From Candidatus Peregrinibacteria bacterium UBA1369 (GTDB lineage Bacteria > Patescibacteriota > Gracilibacteria > UBA1369): a stretch of DNA of 10,074 nt. Made by a program: the position numbers and the translations under genes. Below are positions 1 through 5,698 of the stretch, one piece after another; positions within the stretch are counted from its first letter, which is position 1, and the number at the start of each line of letters is the position of its first letter. The stretch is from assembly GCA_002305925.1 (NCBI GenBank), contig DBRL01000011.1:1-10074 (forward strand). Direction: 5' to 3'. The notes beneath the pieces were generated by a model, which saw only the letters and a program-made list of their open reading frames with translations, was not told the DNA's origin and ran no database searches.

Positions 1-215
1 AAGCACTCATTGGCAATAAACATCGACAGATCGACTTTGTCTCCACCGGGCGCGGTCTCATAGCCCCAGACCGCCAGAGTGTCGAGCATCTCTGCGGTGT
101 TGTTGAAATAGGCGCAGACCTGCACGACTTTTTCACCGGGGGGCAAAATGTCGGCATGGGCCGTCTGCAGTCCGAAGGAAGCCATCACTAAGCCGATGGC
201 GAGGTACTTTTTCAT
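1..215 (-). CDS. Secreted hypothetical protein, N-terminal part (cut by window edge)
   Basis: The reading frame starts at an ATG at 215 and stays open to the window edge, giving the first 71 residues. The N-terminus is a classic Sec signal peptide: MKKY, then a hydrophobic stretch (residues 5-16) and a likely signal peptidase I site after AHA (residue 21), so the mature protein would begin DILPPGEK. The mature part has Cys at 34 and 71 and an aromatic region (CAYFNNT, VWGYET), suggesting an exported and possibly disulfide-bonded protein. I recognise no enzymatic family. There is no Shine-Dalgarno sequence before the ATG. A possible promoter on the same strand is TTGTCC, 17 nt, TAAATT (about 244-272). 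The gene is divergent from the tRNA-Pro gene. The function is unknown and the C-terminus lies outside the window. Confidence 0.7.
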   Translation of the reverse strand, partial: MKKYLAIGLVMASFGLQTAHADILPPGEKVVQVCAYFNNTAEMLDTLAVWGYETAPGGDKVDLSMFIANEC

Positions 216-296
216 ATTGCTGTTTGTTATGAAATATTATCGTCAATTTATTCCTCTTCCCGCCGTCGGACAAGAAATAATAACTGCGCGAAAGGT

Positions 297-314
297 ACAG
301 TAGAAATTTACTGT
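297..314. repeat. Perfect 6-bp inverted repeat between divergent genes
   Basis: ACAGTA (297-302) and TACTGT (309-314) form a dyad with 6 nt between the arms. It lies in the region between the secreted-protein gene and tRNA-Pro(GGG), and abuts the likely -35 box of the tRNA (314-319). It could be a protein-binding operator. The arms are in the opposite order to the Escherichia coli LexA box (CTGT...ACAG), so LexA is not implied. A chance palindrome in AT-rich DNA remains possible. Confidence 0.3.
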
Positions 315-341
315 TGAAATCAGGCCAAATATATCTATTAT
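314..341 (+). promoter_or_regulatory. Likely promoter of tRNA-Pro(GGG)
   Basis: TTGAAA (314-319) and TATTAT (336-341) are separated by 16 nt. They place the transcription start near 348, about 10 nt before the mature tRNA 5' end. Position and spacing fit a sigma-70-type promoter. This is a motif reading only. Confidence 0.5.
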
Positions 342-357
342 GAGTGGGCTGGAATGT

Positions 358-433
358 CGGGGTGTGGCGCAGTTGGTAGCGCGCACGCATGGGGTGCGTG
401 AGGTCGTGGGTTCGAATCCCGCCACTCCGACCA
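358..433 (+). tRNA. tRNA-Pro (anticodon GGG)
   Basis: All arms of the cloverleaf can be folded. The acceptor CGGGGTG (358-364) pairs with CACTCCG (423-429) with one G-T wobble. The D stem is GCGC/GCGC with loop AGTTGGTA. The anticodon stem CACGC/GCGTG encloses the loop ATGGGGT, giving anticodon GGG, which reads CCC and CCT proline codons. The T stem GTGGG/CCCGC carries a TTCGAAT loop, and CCA is encoded at 431-433. C1-G72 with A73 is the usual start of bacterial tRNA-Pro. The body is nearly identical to the second tRNA-Pro at 4713-4788; they differ outside the anticodon arm only at position 9 and in the T loop. Confidence 0.97.
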
Positions 434-441
434 ATTTAAAA

Positions 442-462
442 TGAATCAGGTAAACAGATTCA
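442..462 (-). terminator. Weak hairpin at the end of the acyltransferase-like gene
   Basis: Read on the minus strand, TGAATC and GATTCA form a 6-bp stem with a 9-nt loop, followed by TTTTAAATT. The hairpin overlaps the TGA stop of the acyltransferase-like gene and lies just beyond the tRNA 3' end. The stem is short and AT-rich, so termination strength is doubtful. Confidence 0.25.
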
Positions 463-1209
463 GGACTGGCTGTTTTCACTATGCATCGGCAGCTGCAGAC
501 GCTGTTTTTCCAATTGCATGGCCTGCAGATAGCGCTGGCCAAGTTCTTCGTTGCTGGTTTCTTTTGGCGCTTCGATCGGCTCACCAAAGCGGATTTTCCA
601 TTCGCCGCCAGTATTGTCCACATAGACCGGGACGATGGGGCAGCCGCTCATTTTGGCGAAGCGGACAAAGCCGGATTTGAGCGACTGGCGCCACTTTTCA
701 AAATTTTCCATACCGGCATAGCCCTCCGCCGGCAGATTTTCATCGAATTGCTGTTCGCCGGCCTTGAACCAGTTGCCATATGGATAAATGACCATGTTCT
801 GTTTTTTCAACCGGCGCAGAACCTCGCGGACATTGCCGAGATTTTTGCGCTGGGCCAGTTTGGGTTCTTTGGCGTTGATATTGAGCGGCACACCGCCGGT
901 AAGCAGGCGGCCGAGGCGGGAAAAGATGGCCCGGTGAATGTCATAAATGATGCGGCGGACCCTGGAGTCCCCCACCTCGATGTCGCCGTCCCCGCGAAAG
1001 AGCACCGAGGCAGGCAAACCGTTTTCCTCCAGGACATCGCGAAGTTTTGGATAGTCCTCGGCCATGGCCAGCTGGGTTTTGACCTTTGAATTCGGACTGA
1101 CGTGATTGGGCGCGAAAATAACGTGACGGCCGGCAGCGTTCAGCTGCTGTATGGCCAGCAGGTTTTCCAGCCCCGAGACCTCCACGCCTTTCTGAGTAAT
1201 TTTTTCCAT
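460..1209 (-). CDS. Lysophospholipid acyltransferase (LPLAT/PlsC)-like protein with degenerate catalytic motif
   Basis: This 249-residue protein has the layout of the glycerolipid acyltransferase superfamily, which moves acyl chains from acyl-CoA or acyl-ACP to lysophospholipids at the inner membrane face. The start (GVEVSGLENL, then HVIFAPNHVS) is the usual lead-in to motif I. A glycine-containing motif III-like segment, YPYGNW, is at 142-147, where active enzymes have F/Y-P-E-G-T-R. The motif IV-like IVPVYVDNT is at 192-200. The catalytic HxxxxD is changed: His36 is present but Ser41 stands in the Asp position, and the EGT of motif III reads YGN. There is no obvious membrane helix. The fold assignment is good, but the activity may be altered or lost. 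The ATG at 1209 sits about 19 nt behind the predicted transcription start and has no Shine-Dalgarno sequence. The gene is divergent from the MGMT gene. Confidence 0.82.
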   Translation of the reverse strand: MEKITQKGVEVSGLENLLAIQQLNAAGRHVIFAPNHVSPNSKVKTQLAMAEDYPKLRDVLEENGLPASVLFRGDGDIEVGDSRVRRIIYDIHRAIFSRLGRLLTGGVPLNINAKEPKLAQRKNLGNVREVLRRLKKQNMVIYPYGNWFKAGEQQFDENLPAEGYAGMENFEKWRQSLKSGFVRFAKMSGCPIVPVYVDNTGGEWKIRFGEPIEAPKETSNEELGQRYLQAMQLEKQRLQLPMHSENSQS

Positions 1210-1234
1210 GATTTTTTGAAATTTGACTAGTTAT

Positions 1235-1263
1235 ATTTTAACATTTTTTATACTTTTGGTCAA
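1235..1263 (-). promoter_or_regulatory. Promoter of the acyltransferase-like gene
   Basis: On the minus strand, TTGACC (1263-1258) is followed after exactly 17 nt by TAAAAT (1240-1235). Transcription should start near 1228, leaving a leader of only about 20 nt before the ATG at 1209. It is a strong match to the sigma-70 consensus in both boxes and spacing. Confidence 0.65.
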
Positions 1264-1339
1264 AGCCCCACCGCTACAGATTTGTACTGGCGGCGATTTA
1301 TTGCTATGGCTGAATTGTCCTTCAGATTACTGCAATCAG

Positions 1340-1672
1340 ATGACCAAGACTTTCCGCGAATCAGTCCTGCAAATTGTCAAAGCCATACCCTGTGGCCAGA
1401 CTCTCAGCTATGGCGAGGTGGCGCGCCGTGCCGGCAAACCCCGGGCGGCCAGGGCGGTGGGGGCAATAATGAGGGGCAATCATAATCCCGACGTACCCTG
1501 CCATAGAGTGATTTGCGCCAACGGGAAAATTGGCGGCTACAATCGTGGCGCGAACAAAAAAATTGCGCTGCTAAACTACGAACATCTGGAAACTTTAGGT
1601 AAGCAGTATTGTCCCCAGTCCCAGGAAGACCAGAAAGCCAAAGACATCAGTGGCCGTGGTGATGAAAATTGA
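1340..1672 (+). CDS. Methylated-DNA--protein-cysteine methyltransferase (single-domain MGMT/Ogt C-terminal type)
   Basis: This protein would transfer a methyl group from O6-methylguanine in DNA to its own cysteine, a suicidal repair reaction. The catalytic PCHRV is at 53-57 with nucleophile Cys54. The winged-helix DNA-binding part (TLSYGEVARRAG, 21-32) and the arginine-finger segment RAARAVGAIMRGN (35-47, Arg38) precede it. GGYNRG and the closing helix ALLNYE follow. The N-terminal ribonuclease H-like domain of Ada/Ogt is absent, so only the catalytic domain is made. I chose the ATG at 1340 because MTKTFRESVLQIVKAIP is a normal start for this domain; the frame is open further upstream, to a TTG at 1223. 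About 29 residues after ALLNYE are unlike the family and are mostly encoded across the 3' end of mgtE. No convincing promoter was found upstream. Confidence 0.92.
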   Translation: MTKTFRESVLQIVKAIPCGQTLSYGEVARRAGKPRAARAVGAIMRGNHNPDVPCHRVICANGKIGGYNRGANKKIALLNYEHLETLGKQYCPQSQEDQKAKDISGRGDEN

Positions 1673-2866
1673 GGCCGACGTGGCCGGGTCGTTGCCCAGC
1701 CTTTTCAAAATCAAAGGAATAATCGCTCCGAAGAATCCAGCTATGATCAGATTGGCCACCATGGAAACTCCCAATACTACTCCCAAAAGAGGGCTTTGAT
1801 TCCAAATTGCCGCTGCCAGCGCGACGATGATACCGATAATTAAACCGTTGAAGACCCCGCCCAGGATTTCATTAATCAGCGCCCGGGAGCAGTTTTTAAG
1901 AGTGATTTCCTTGAGGGCGATTCCGCGCACCATCACGGCCAGCGTCTGCGTGCCGGCATTGCCGCCCATCCCAGCCACAACCGGCATATAGACGGCCAAA
2001 AGCAGCACCTTGTCGATGGTGTCCTGGAAAAGGCTGATCACCCAGGCGGCCAGGAAGGCCGTGCCCAAGTTAATTATCAACCATTTGTAGCGACTCTGGA
2101 CTTTGCGGCGCGCCGAATCAAAAACATCTTCTTCCTGCCGCACACCTGCATAATCGTAAAGGGCCTTGGCGGCCTGTTTGTTCAGCAGTGAGATAATATC
2201 GTCGGAGTAAATTACGCCCAGAATGCTTTCGTCTGCGTCCAACACCACTACTTTGTTGTGAGGATTGTTCTTGAATAGATCGATTACTTTGTTTTTGTTC
2301 TCGTGATAATACAGTGTCGGCAAATGTTTTAGATGTCGGCCCACACGGCTCTTCGGCGAGTGCAATGCCAGCTCATGGGCGGGCAATTCCCCGATCAGAA
2401 GTCCGTCCTCCTCCACCAGGAGAGTGGGTATTTTGCCGGTGCGTGCTTCATGTTCGCGCATTGCCTCCGCAGCCTGTTGAAAAGTCGTGTCCGAAGCCAG
2501 CTGTATATAATTGAGATCCATCAGACCGGCGGCACTTTCGGGATGAAATTCCAGCAAAAACTCAACTTTTTCACGGATCGATTTCTTGAGGTTTTCCAGG
2601 ATTTGTTCGCGGCGCTTTTTACCGGGCAGTTTTTGCAGCAGGTCTGTGGCATGGTCAGGATCCAGATAGTCCAGCAGCTCAACAAGTTCCGGGTTTCTAA
2701 GTTTACGTAGTGTTGCCTGCTGAATTTCGGATGGCAGCATTAACAAAAGCCGGCTCTGCTGATGCCCGGGTAATTGTCGAAACAGGCGCATTCTGGCAGC
2801 GACATTGAGTCCCGAGAGACGCTGAATTTTTTCCTGGTCAGAATTGCCGTTCTTGCGATGTACCAT
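1595..2866 (-). CDS. mgtE: Magnesium transporter MgtE
   Basis: MgtE is a homodimeric Mg2+ channel of the cytoplasmic membrane that closes when its cytosolic domains bind Mg2+. The 423-residue protein has the full order: a helical N domain (about 15-130), two CBS domains (about 130-250, with LLVEEDGLLIGEL and VVLDADESILGVIYSDD), then a connecting helix and five membrane segments (about 268-423). The family signature PVVAGMGGNAGTQTLAVMVRG is visible in the membrane part. So is the pore segment DPATSASIFITTATDVFG, whose Asp407 corresponds to the Mg2+-coordinating Asp of Thermus MgtE. The length is slightly below the usual 450. The leader is about 30 nt, too short for an M-box or other Mg2+ riboswitch. 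The last 78 nt overlap the 3' end of the convergent MGMT gene. Confidence 0.97.
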   Translation of the reverse strand: MVHRKNGNSDQEKIQRLSGLNVAARMRLFRQLPGHQQSRLLLMLPSEIQQATLRKLRNPELVELLDYLDPDHATDLLQKLPGKKRREQILENLKKSIREKVEFLLEFHPESAAGLMDLNYIQLASDTTFQQAAEAMREHEARTGKIPTLLVEEDGLLIGELPAHELALHSPKSRVGRHLKHLPTLYYHENKNKVIDLFKNNPHNKVVVLDADESILGVIYSDDIISLLNKQAAKALYDYAGVRQEEDVFDSARRKVQSRYKWLIINLGTAFLAAWVISLFQDTIDKVLLLAVYMPVVAGMGGNAGTQTLAVMVRGIALKEITLKNCSRALINEILGGVFNGLIIGIIVALAAAIWNQSPLLGVVLGVSMVANLIIAGFFGAIIPLILKRLGNDPATSASIFITTATDVFGFLVFLGLGTILLT

Positions 2867-2902
2867 GCCTGTGACAAGAAATAATGAATTGGGATTCTAT
2901 TT

Positions 2903-2931
2903 ATTTTAACATATTTCCTCGCCCCTGTCAT
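2903..2931 (-). promoter_or_regulatory. Promoter of mgtE
   Basis: On the minus strand, ATGACA (2931-2926) is followed after 17 nt by TAAAAT (2908-2903). The predicted start is near 2896, about 30 nt before the ATG at 2866. The -10 hexamer and the spacing are the same as in the acyltransferase-like gene promoter. Confidence 0.6.
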
Positions 2932-2961
2932 TGTTGTTGTGGCCATAATTTAGTCTAATCA

Positions 2962-2984
2962 TGCCAACACTTTTGCCGTTGGCA
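2962..2984. repeat. 7-bp inverted repeat overlapping the antiporter -35 box
   Basis: TGCCAAC (2962-2968) and GTTGGCA (2978-2984) form a dyad with a 9-nt centre. It lies between the divergent mgtE and antiporter promoters, and its right arm contains the likely antiporter -35 hexamer. It could be an operator for a regulator of cation transport. No regulator family is indicated. Confidence 0.35.
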
Positions 2985-3008
2985 AAGCTGGGGCTCCTCA
3001 AGTAAGAT
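2979..3008 (+). promoter_or_regulatory. Possible promoter of the Ca2+/cation antiporter gene
   Basis: TTGGCA (2979-2984) and TAAGAT (3003-3008) are 18 nt apart, with transcription expected near 3015 and a leader of about 24 nt. The -35 box lies in one arm of the inverted repeat at 2962-2984, so a bound protein there would compete with RNA polymerase. Confidence 0.45.
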
Positions 3009-3038
3009 TGGCGGCGTAAGATTTATTAATTCACCAGC

Positions 3039-4001
3039 ATGTTTCTGACCTATTTTCTCTTTATTATCGGGTTCTTCTTACTGATCAAGGGCGCCGACTG
3101 GCTGGTGGACGGATCTTCCTCGCTGGCAAAAAAATGGGGTATCCCCTCCCTGGTCATCGGACTGACCATCGTATCATTCGGCACTTCCGCGCCTGAGTTG
3201 ATCGTCAATATATTGGCCAGTACGGCCGACAGCAACGATCTGGCTATCGGCAATATTCTGGGCAGCAATATCGCCAATATTCTGTTGATTCTCGGTGTTG
3301 CCGCGATGATTTACCCACTGACGGTCAAAAAAGGTACCGTCTGGAAAGAAATTCCTTTCAGTCTGCTGGCCGTTCTGATGCTGGCGGTGATGGTCAGCGA
3401 TGTCTGGCTGGACGGGACGACATACGATGTTCTGTCGCGCAGTGAAGCCCTGGTGATGTTGGGTTTCTTTGTAATCTTTATGTATTACGTCTTTGGCGTG
3501 ACCAGGGCACAGGGGTCCGACGGCGACGATTTGGAAGTAAAGATCTATCATCCTATGCTGGCCGCGCTGATGATTGTTACCGGCCTGATTTTTCTCTTTC
3601 TGGGTGGCAAATGGATTGTCGATGGGGCTGTGGCAATTGCCCAGAACCTCGGTGTCAGTGAGGGGCTGATCGGTTTGACTGTGGTGGCAGTCGGTACCTC
3701 CCTGCCGGAATTGGCCACCTCGGCCGTGGCAGCTTACAAAAAAAATGTCGACATTGCTGTTGGCAATGTGGTCGGCTCAAATATTTTCAATATTTTCTGG
3801 ATTCTCGGCGTCAGCGGAGTGATTAGTCCGATCAGTTTTTCCAGCAAAATGATTTTTGACGTTGGTGTGGCTGTTTTTGTTACGCTGCTGCTGTTTCTCT
3901 TTATGTTTGTCGGCAAGCGTCTGGTGCTGCAAAAATGGCAGGGCGCGGTCATGGTCGCCGCCTACGTCGTCTATACGGCAATACTGATCTGGAGAGGATA
4001 A
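3039..4001 (+). CDS. CaCA-family calcium/sodium (or cation/H+) antiporter
   Basis: This 320-residue integral membrane protein exchanges Ca2+ for Na+ or H+ across the cytoplasmic membrane. It shows the two inverted alpha repeats of the CaCA superfamily. Repeat 1 has GLTIVSFGTSAPEL (41-54) and GNILGSNIAN (71-80). Repeat 2 has GLTVVAVGTSLPEL (about 212-225) and GNVVGSNIFN (242-251). Glu53 and Glu224 are the expected ion-binding acids, and Asn80 and Asn251 lie 27 residues after them. In the structurally known Methanocaldococcus exchanger the fourth of these positions is Asp, so this protein has a symmetrical E/N-E/N set; counter-ion choice cannot be read from this. About ten hydrophobic segments fill the rest. 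The length is normal for bacterial YrbG-like proteins. The ATG at 3039 has no Shine-Dalgarno sequence. It is divergent from mgtE, giving a divalent-cation transport pair. Confidence 0.95.
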   Translation: MFLTYFLFIIGFFLLIKGADWLVDGSSSLAKKWGIPSLVIGLTIVSFGTSAPELIVNILASTADSNDLAIGNILGSNIANILLILGVAAMIYPLTVKKGTVWKEIPFSLLAVLMLAVMVSDVWLDGTTYDVLSRSEALVMLGFFVIFMYYVFGVTRAQGSDGDDLEVKIYHPMLAALMIVTGLIFLFLGGKWIVDGAVAIAQNLGVSEGLIGLTVVAVGTSLPELATSAVAAYKKNVDIAVGNVVGSNIFNIFWILGVSGVISPISFSSKMIFDVGVAVFVTLLLFLFMFVGKRLVLQKWQGAVMVAAYVVYTAILIWRG

Positions 4002-4020
4002 TACAAAATCGAGCGCGCTT

Positions 4021-4048
4021 TTGACTTTTTTTAAATATGTGCTAATAT
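4021..4048 (+). promoter_or_regulatory. Promoter of the small membrane protein gene
   Basis: TTGACT (4021-4026), a 16-nt spacer and TAATAT (4043-4048) form a good promoter. The TG before the -10 box (TGC-TAATAT) is an extended -10 element. Transcription should begin near 4055, about 15 nt before the ATG at 4070. Confidence 0.6.
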
Positions 4049-4069
4049 TTCTTCCTTTAATTTGACGGG

Positions 4070-4594
4070 ATGAAATACAGATCGAAAGTTGATTTGCTCA
4101 ATATTGCTCTGGCGGCTGCGGCCGGCGCAGTGACAATGAATATCTTGCACAGACAAGACGCTACAAGAGTTCAAGAAATTCTGGCTGAACAACGGACTAC
4201 TATTGAACGTTTGACCAATGAAAAAATCAAGATTTTCCAAGGTGATGTACTTCCTAAAGAACAGGAAGCCCCTTCAACAGCTCAGCCAAATTTTGTCAGT
4301 GTTGAAGATTTCGAAGCATTGCGAAACCGTTATTATTTTGCGGTTTCGGTGGCCTGTCAGTTTGGTATGGATCCGGTACAAATTGCCACGACCCGACGCA
4401 ATTCCTGCGACCAGTCGGCCGAACTGAATACCTATATGTCAAAAATGTATCAAAACTGTATTCTGGCAGAACAATTGGCCAAGACAACCCAGGAAAAGGC
4501 CATGCTGAGCAAAGCCAAAGAGCGATATGTCAATCTGGCCTCCAATTATCGGATTTCACCACCCCAGTGTCCGAAGCCTTCTCCATTAGAATAG
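4070..4594 (+). CDS. Hypothetical single-pass membrane protein with regularly spaced cysteines
   Basis: I do not recognise a family for this 174-residue protein. After a basic start (KYRSK) there is one hydrophobic segment at about 9-26 (Ala-rich), which could be a signal anchor or an uncleaved signal. A charged, probably coiled-coil stretch follows (28-57, rich in Glu, Gln and Arg), then a Pro/Ala/Gln linker (62-74) and a mostly helical C-terminal domain (76-162). Cysteines lie at 96, 113, 130 and 167; the first three are exactly 17 residues apart. If the C-terminal part is outside the membrane, disulfides are plausible. The protein ends with a Pro-rich tail. The gene has its own promoter and is the last protein gene before the tRNA-Pro(CGG) unit. 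It may be a cell-envelope protein, but nothing identifies its role. Confidence 0.7.
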   Translation: MKYRSKVDLLNIALAAAAGAVTMNILHRQDATRVQEILAEQRTTIERLTNEKIKIFQGDVLPKEQEAPSTAQPNFVSVEDFEALRNRYYFAVSVACQFGMDPVQIATTRRNSCDQSAELNTYMSKMYQNCILAEQLAKTTQEKAMLSKAKERYVNLASNYRISPPQCPKPSPLE

Positions 4595-4619
4595 TATGTT
4601 TTTCAGCGAGCTAAAAAGT

Positions 4620-4648
4620 TTGCCCTTGGCGGGCACAGGTAGTAGAAT
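4620..4648 (+). promoter_or_regulatory. Likely promoter of tRNA-Pro(CGG) and the downstream gene run
   Basis: TTGCCC (4620-4625) and TAGAAT (4643-4648) are 17 nt apart. Transcription would start near 4655, leaving a leader of about 58 nt to be removed before the mature tRNA 5' end at 4713. There is little room for a separate promoter between the tRNA and the next gene at 4808. Confidence 0.5.
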
Positions 4649-4712
4649 GCACTCGCTCCGACCGAATTACGGGGTGCCGCATATGTTTCAGCGGCGGCAG
4701 GCAAAACAGGAT

Positions 4713-4788
4713 CGGGGTGTAGCGCAGTTGGTAGCGCGCGTCGTTCGGGACGACGAGGTCGTGGGTTCGAGTCCCGCCACTCCGACCA
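4713..4788 (+). tRNA. tRNA-Pro (anticodon CGG)
   Basis: The cloverleaf is complete. Acceptor CGGGGTG pairs with CACTCCG (one G-T wobble), the D arm is GCGC-AGTTGGTA-GCGC, and the T arm is GTGGG-TTCGAGT-CCCGC. CCA is encoded at 4786-4788. The anticodon stem CGTCG/CGACG encloses TTCGGGA, giving anticodon CGG for the CCG codon. C1-G72 and A73 are typical for bacterial tRNA-Pro. The body matches the GGG tRNA at 358-433 outside the anticodon arm except at position 9 and one T-loop base. The next protein gene starts 19 nt downstream. Confidence 0.97.
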
Positions 4789-4807
4789 TAATACTTTCAA
4801 ACAACAC

Positions 4808-5671
4808 GTGAACAATGCTGATAACAGCCTGCGCGACGATCTGGTATCCCTGTTTGACGAGGGCGACGCACGCGTACACGTTCTGGCTGACTTTGACGGT
4901 ACGCTGACCCGCGAATACATTGACGGCAAAAAGACGCCTTCACTGATTTCAATATTGCGGGACCACCCGGGGTATCTGTCGCCGGACTACCGGGAAAAAG
5001 CACATGAACTCTACCGACACTACCATCCCATTGAGCAGGATCATTCACTTCCGCTGGCTGAAAGAAAAGATAAAATGGAGGAATGGTGGTCCAGGCACAA
5101 AGAACTGTTGATTGCGTCCGGCCTGAAACGTGAACATCTGGTACAGATGGTGGAATCTGGCATCATTCAGTGGCGGCCGGGCGCGGTGGATTTTCTGCGG
5201 GAGATGAACCGCCGGCAAATCCCGGTGATTGTGATGTCGGCCTCGGGCATCGGCGAAGCGGTACCGATGTTCTGCCGCCAGCATGGTGTGGGCTATGACA
5301 ATGTCAAATTTATTGTGAACAGTTTTGTCTGGGACGAAAGCGGCCAGGCACGCGATTTCCATCGGCCGGTAATCCATAGCCTGAACAAAGACGAGACCCT
5401 GGTCCGTGATTATAGCGATATTTTCCAGGCGGTACGGGAACGAGTCAATGTGCTGCTGCTTGGCAACAACAGCGGTGATCTGGGGATGGCCGGTGGCTTT
5501 GACCACCGGCGGCTGCTGTCCATCGCTTTTCTGGACCAGGAAGAGAAAGACAGGGCAGACAATCTGGGCCAGGTCTTCAATCACGTGGTAGTGGAGCAGG
5601 GTTTTGAAGAAGTTAACGCGATTCTGCAAAGCCCGGCCAAACTTGCCAGCGGACCTCTTTCCGGGGTATGA
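4808..5671 (+). CDS. HAD-superfamily pyrimidine 5'-nucleotidase (UMPH-1 / cytosolic nucleotidase III type)
   Basis: The sequence follows the eukaryotic pyrimidine 5'-nucleotidase family (NT5C3/UMPH-1), which dephosphorylates UMP and CMP in the cytoplasm. HAD motif I is DFDGTLT at 28-34, with nucleophile Asp28 and acid Asp30. The cap region carries HPIEQD (73-78) and KMEEWW (89-94). Motif II is VMSASGIGE (142-150), and the motif III lysine lies in HSLNKDE (Lys194). Motif IV is LLGNNSGD (217-224). Here the first acid is Asn220 where the family has Asp (LLGDSxGD); Asp224 is kept, so Mg2+ binding may be altered. The start is the GTG at 4808, 19 nt after tRNA-Pro(CGG), giving a natural length of 287 residues; there is no Shine-Dalgarno sequence. 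Co-transcription with the tRNA is likely. The HD gene follows after 27 nt. Substrate specificity is inferred. Confidence 0.83.
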   Translation: MNNADNSLRDDLVSLFDEGDARVHVLADFDGTLTREYIDGKKTPSLISILRDHPGYLSPDYREKAHELYRHYHPIEQDHSLPLAERKDKMEEWWSRHKELLIASGLKREHLVQMVESGIIQWRPGAVDFLREMNRRQIPVIVMSASGIGEAVPMFCRQHGVGYDNVKFIVNSFVWDESGQARDFHRPVIHSLNKDETLVRDYSDIFQAVRERVNVLLLGNNSGDLGMAGGFDHRRLLSIAFLDQEEKDRADNLGQVFNHVVVEQGFEEVNAILQSPAKLASGPLSGV

Positions 5672-5698
5672 AGGGATAAATATTTTTCCGCTGACAAT

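Noticed and set aside
243..623. Minus-strand reading frame with a VGVAGFEPTTSRTPC segment
   Set aside because: This is the antisense translation of tRNA-Pro(GGG), a well-known false protein; it also runs into the acyltransferase-like gene in another frame.
481..1089. Plus-strand frame of 202 codons
   Set aside because: Antisense to the acyltransferase-like gene, which has family motifs and a promoter; this frame shows no recognisable domain.
1223..1254. Plus-strand TTGACT ... TATACT as a promoter for the MGMT gene
   Set aside because: The spacer is 20 nt, too long for a usual promoter, and the leader would be nearly 80 nt.
1223..1339. N-terminal extension of the MGMT protein from a TTG at 1223
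   Set aside because: It would add 39 residues unlike the family and cover the promoter of the divergent gene; the ATG at 1340 gives the normal domain start.
4621..4635. TGCCC/GGGCA small hairpin upstream of tRNA-Pro(CGG)
   Set aside because: A 5-bp stem with no T-run; it overlaps the likely -35 box and spacer and is probably chance.
4603..4929. Minus-strand frames across 4603-4929 with WRDSNPRPRRPERRA or VGVAGLEPTTSSSRT
   Set aside because: They are antisense translations of tRNA-Pro(CGG) and of the start of the nucleotidase gene.
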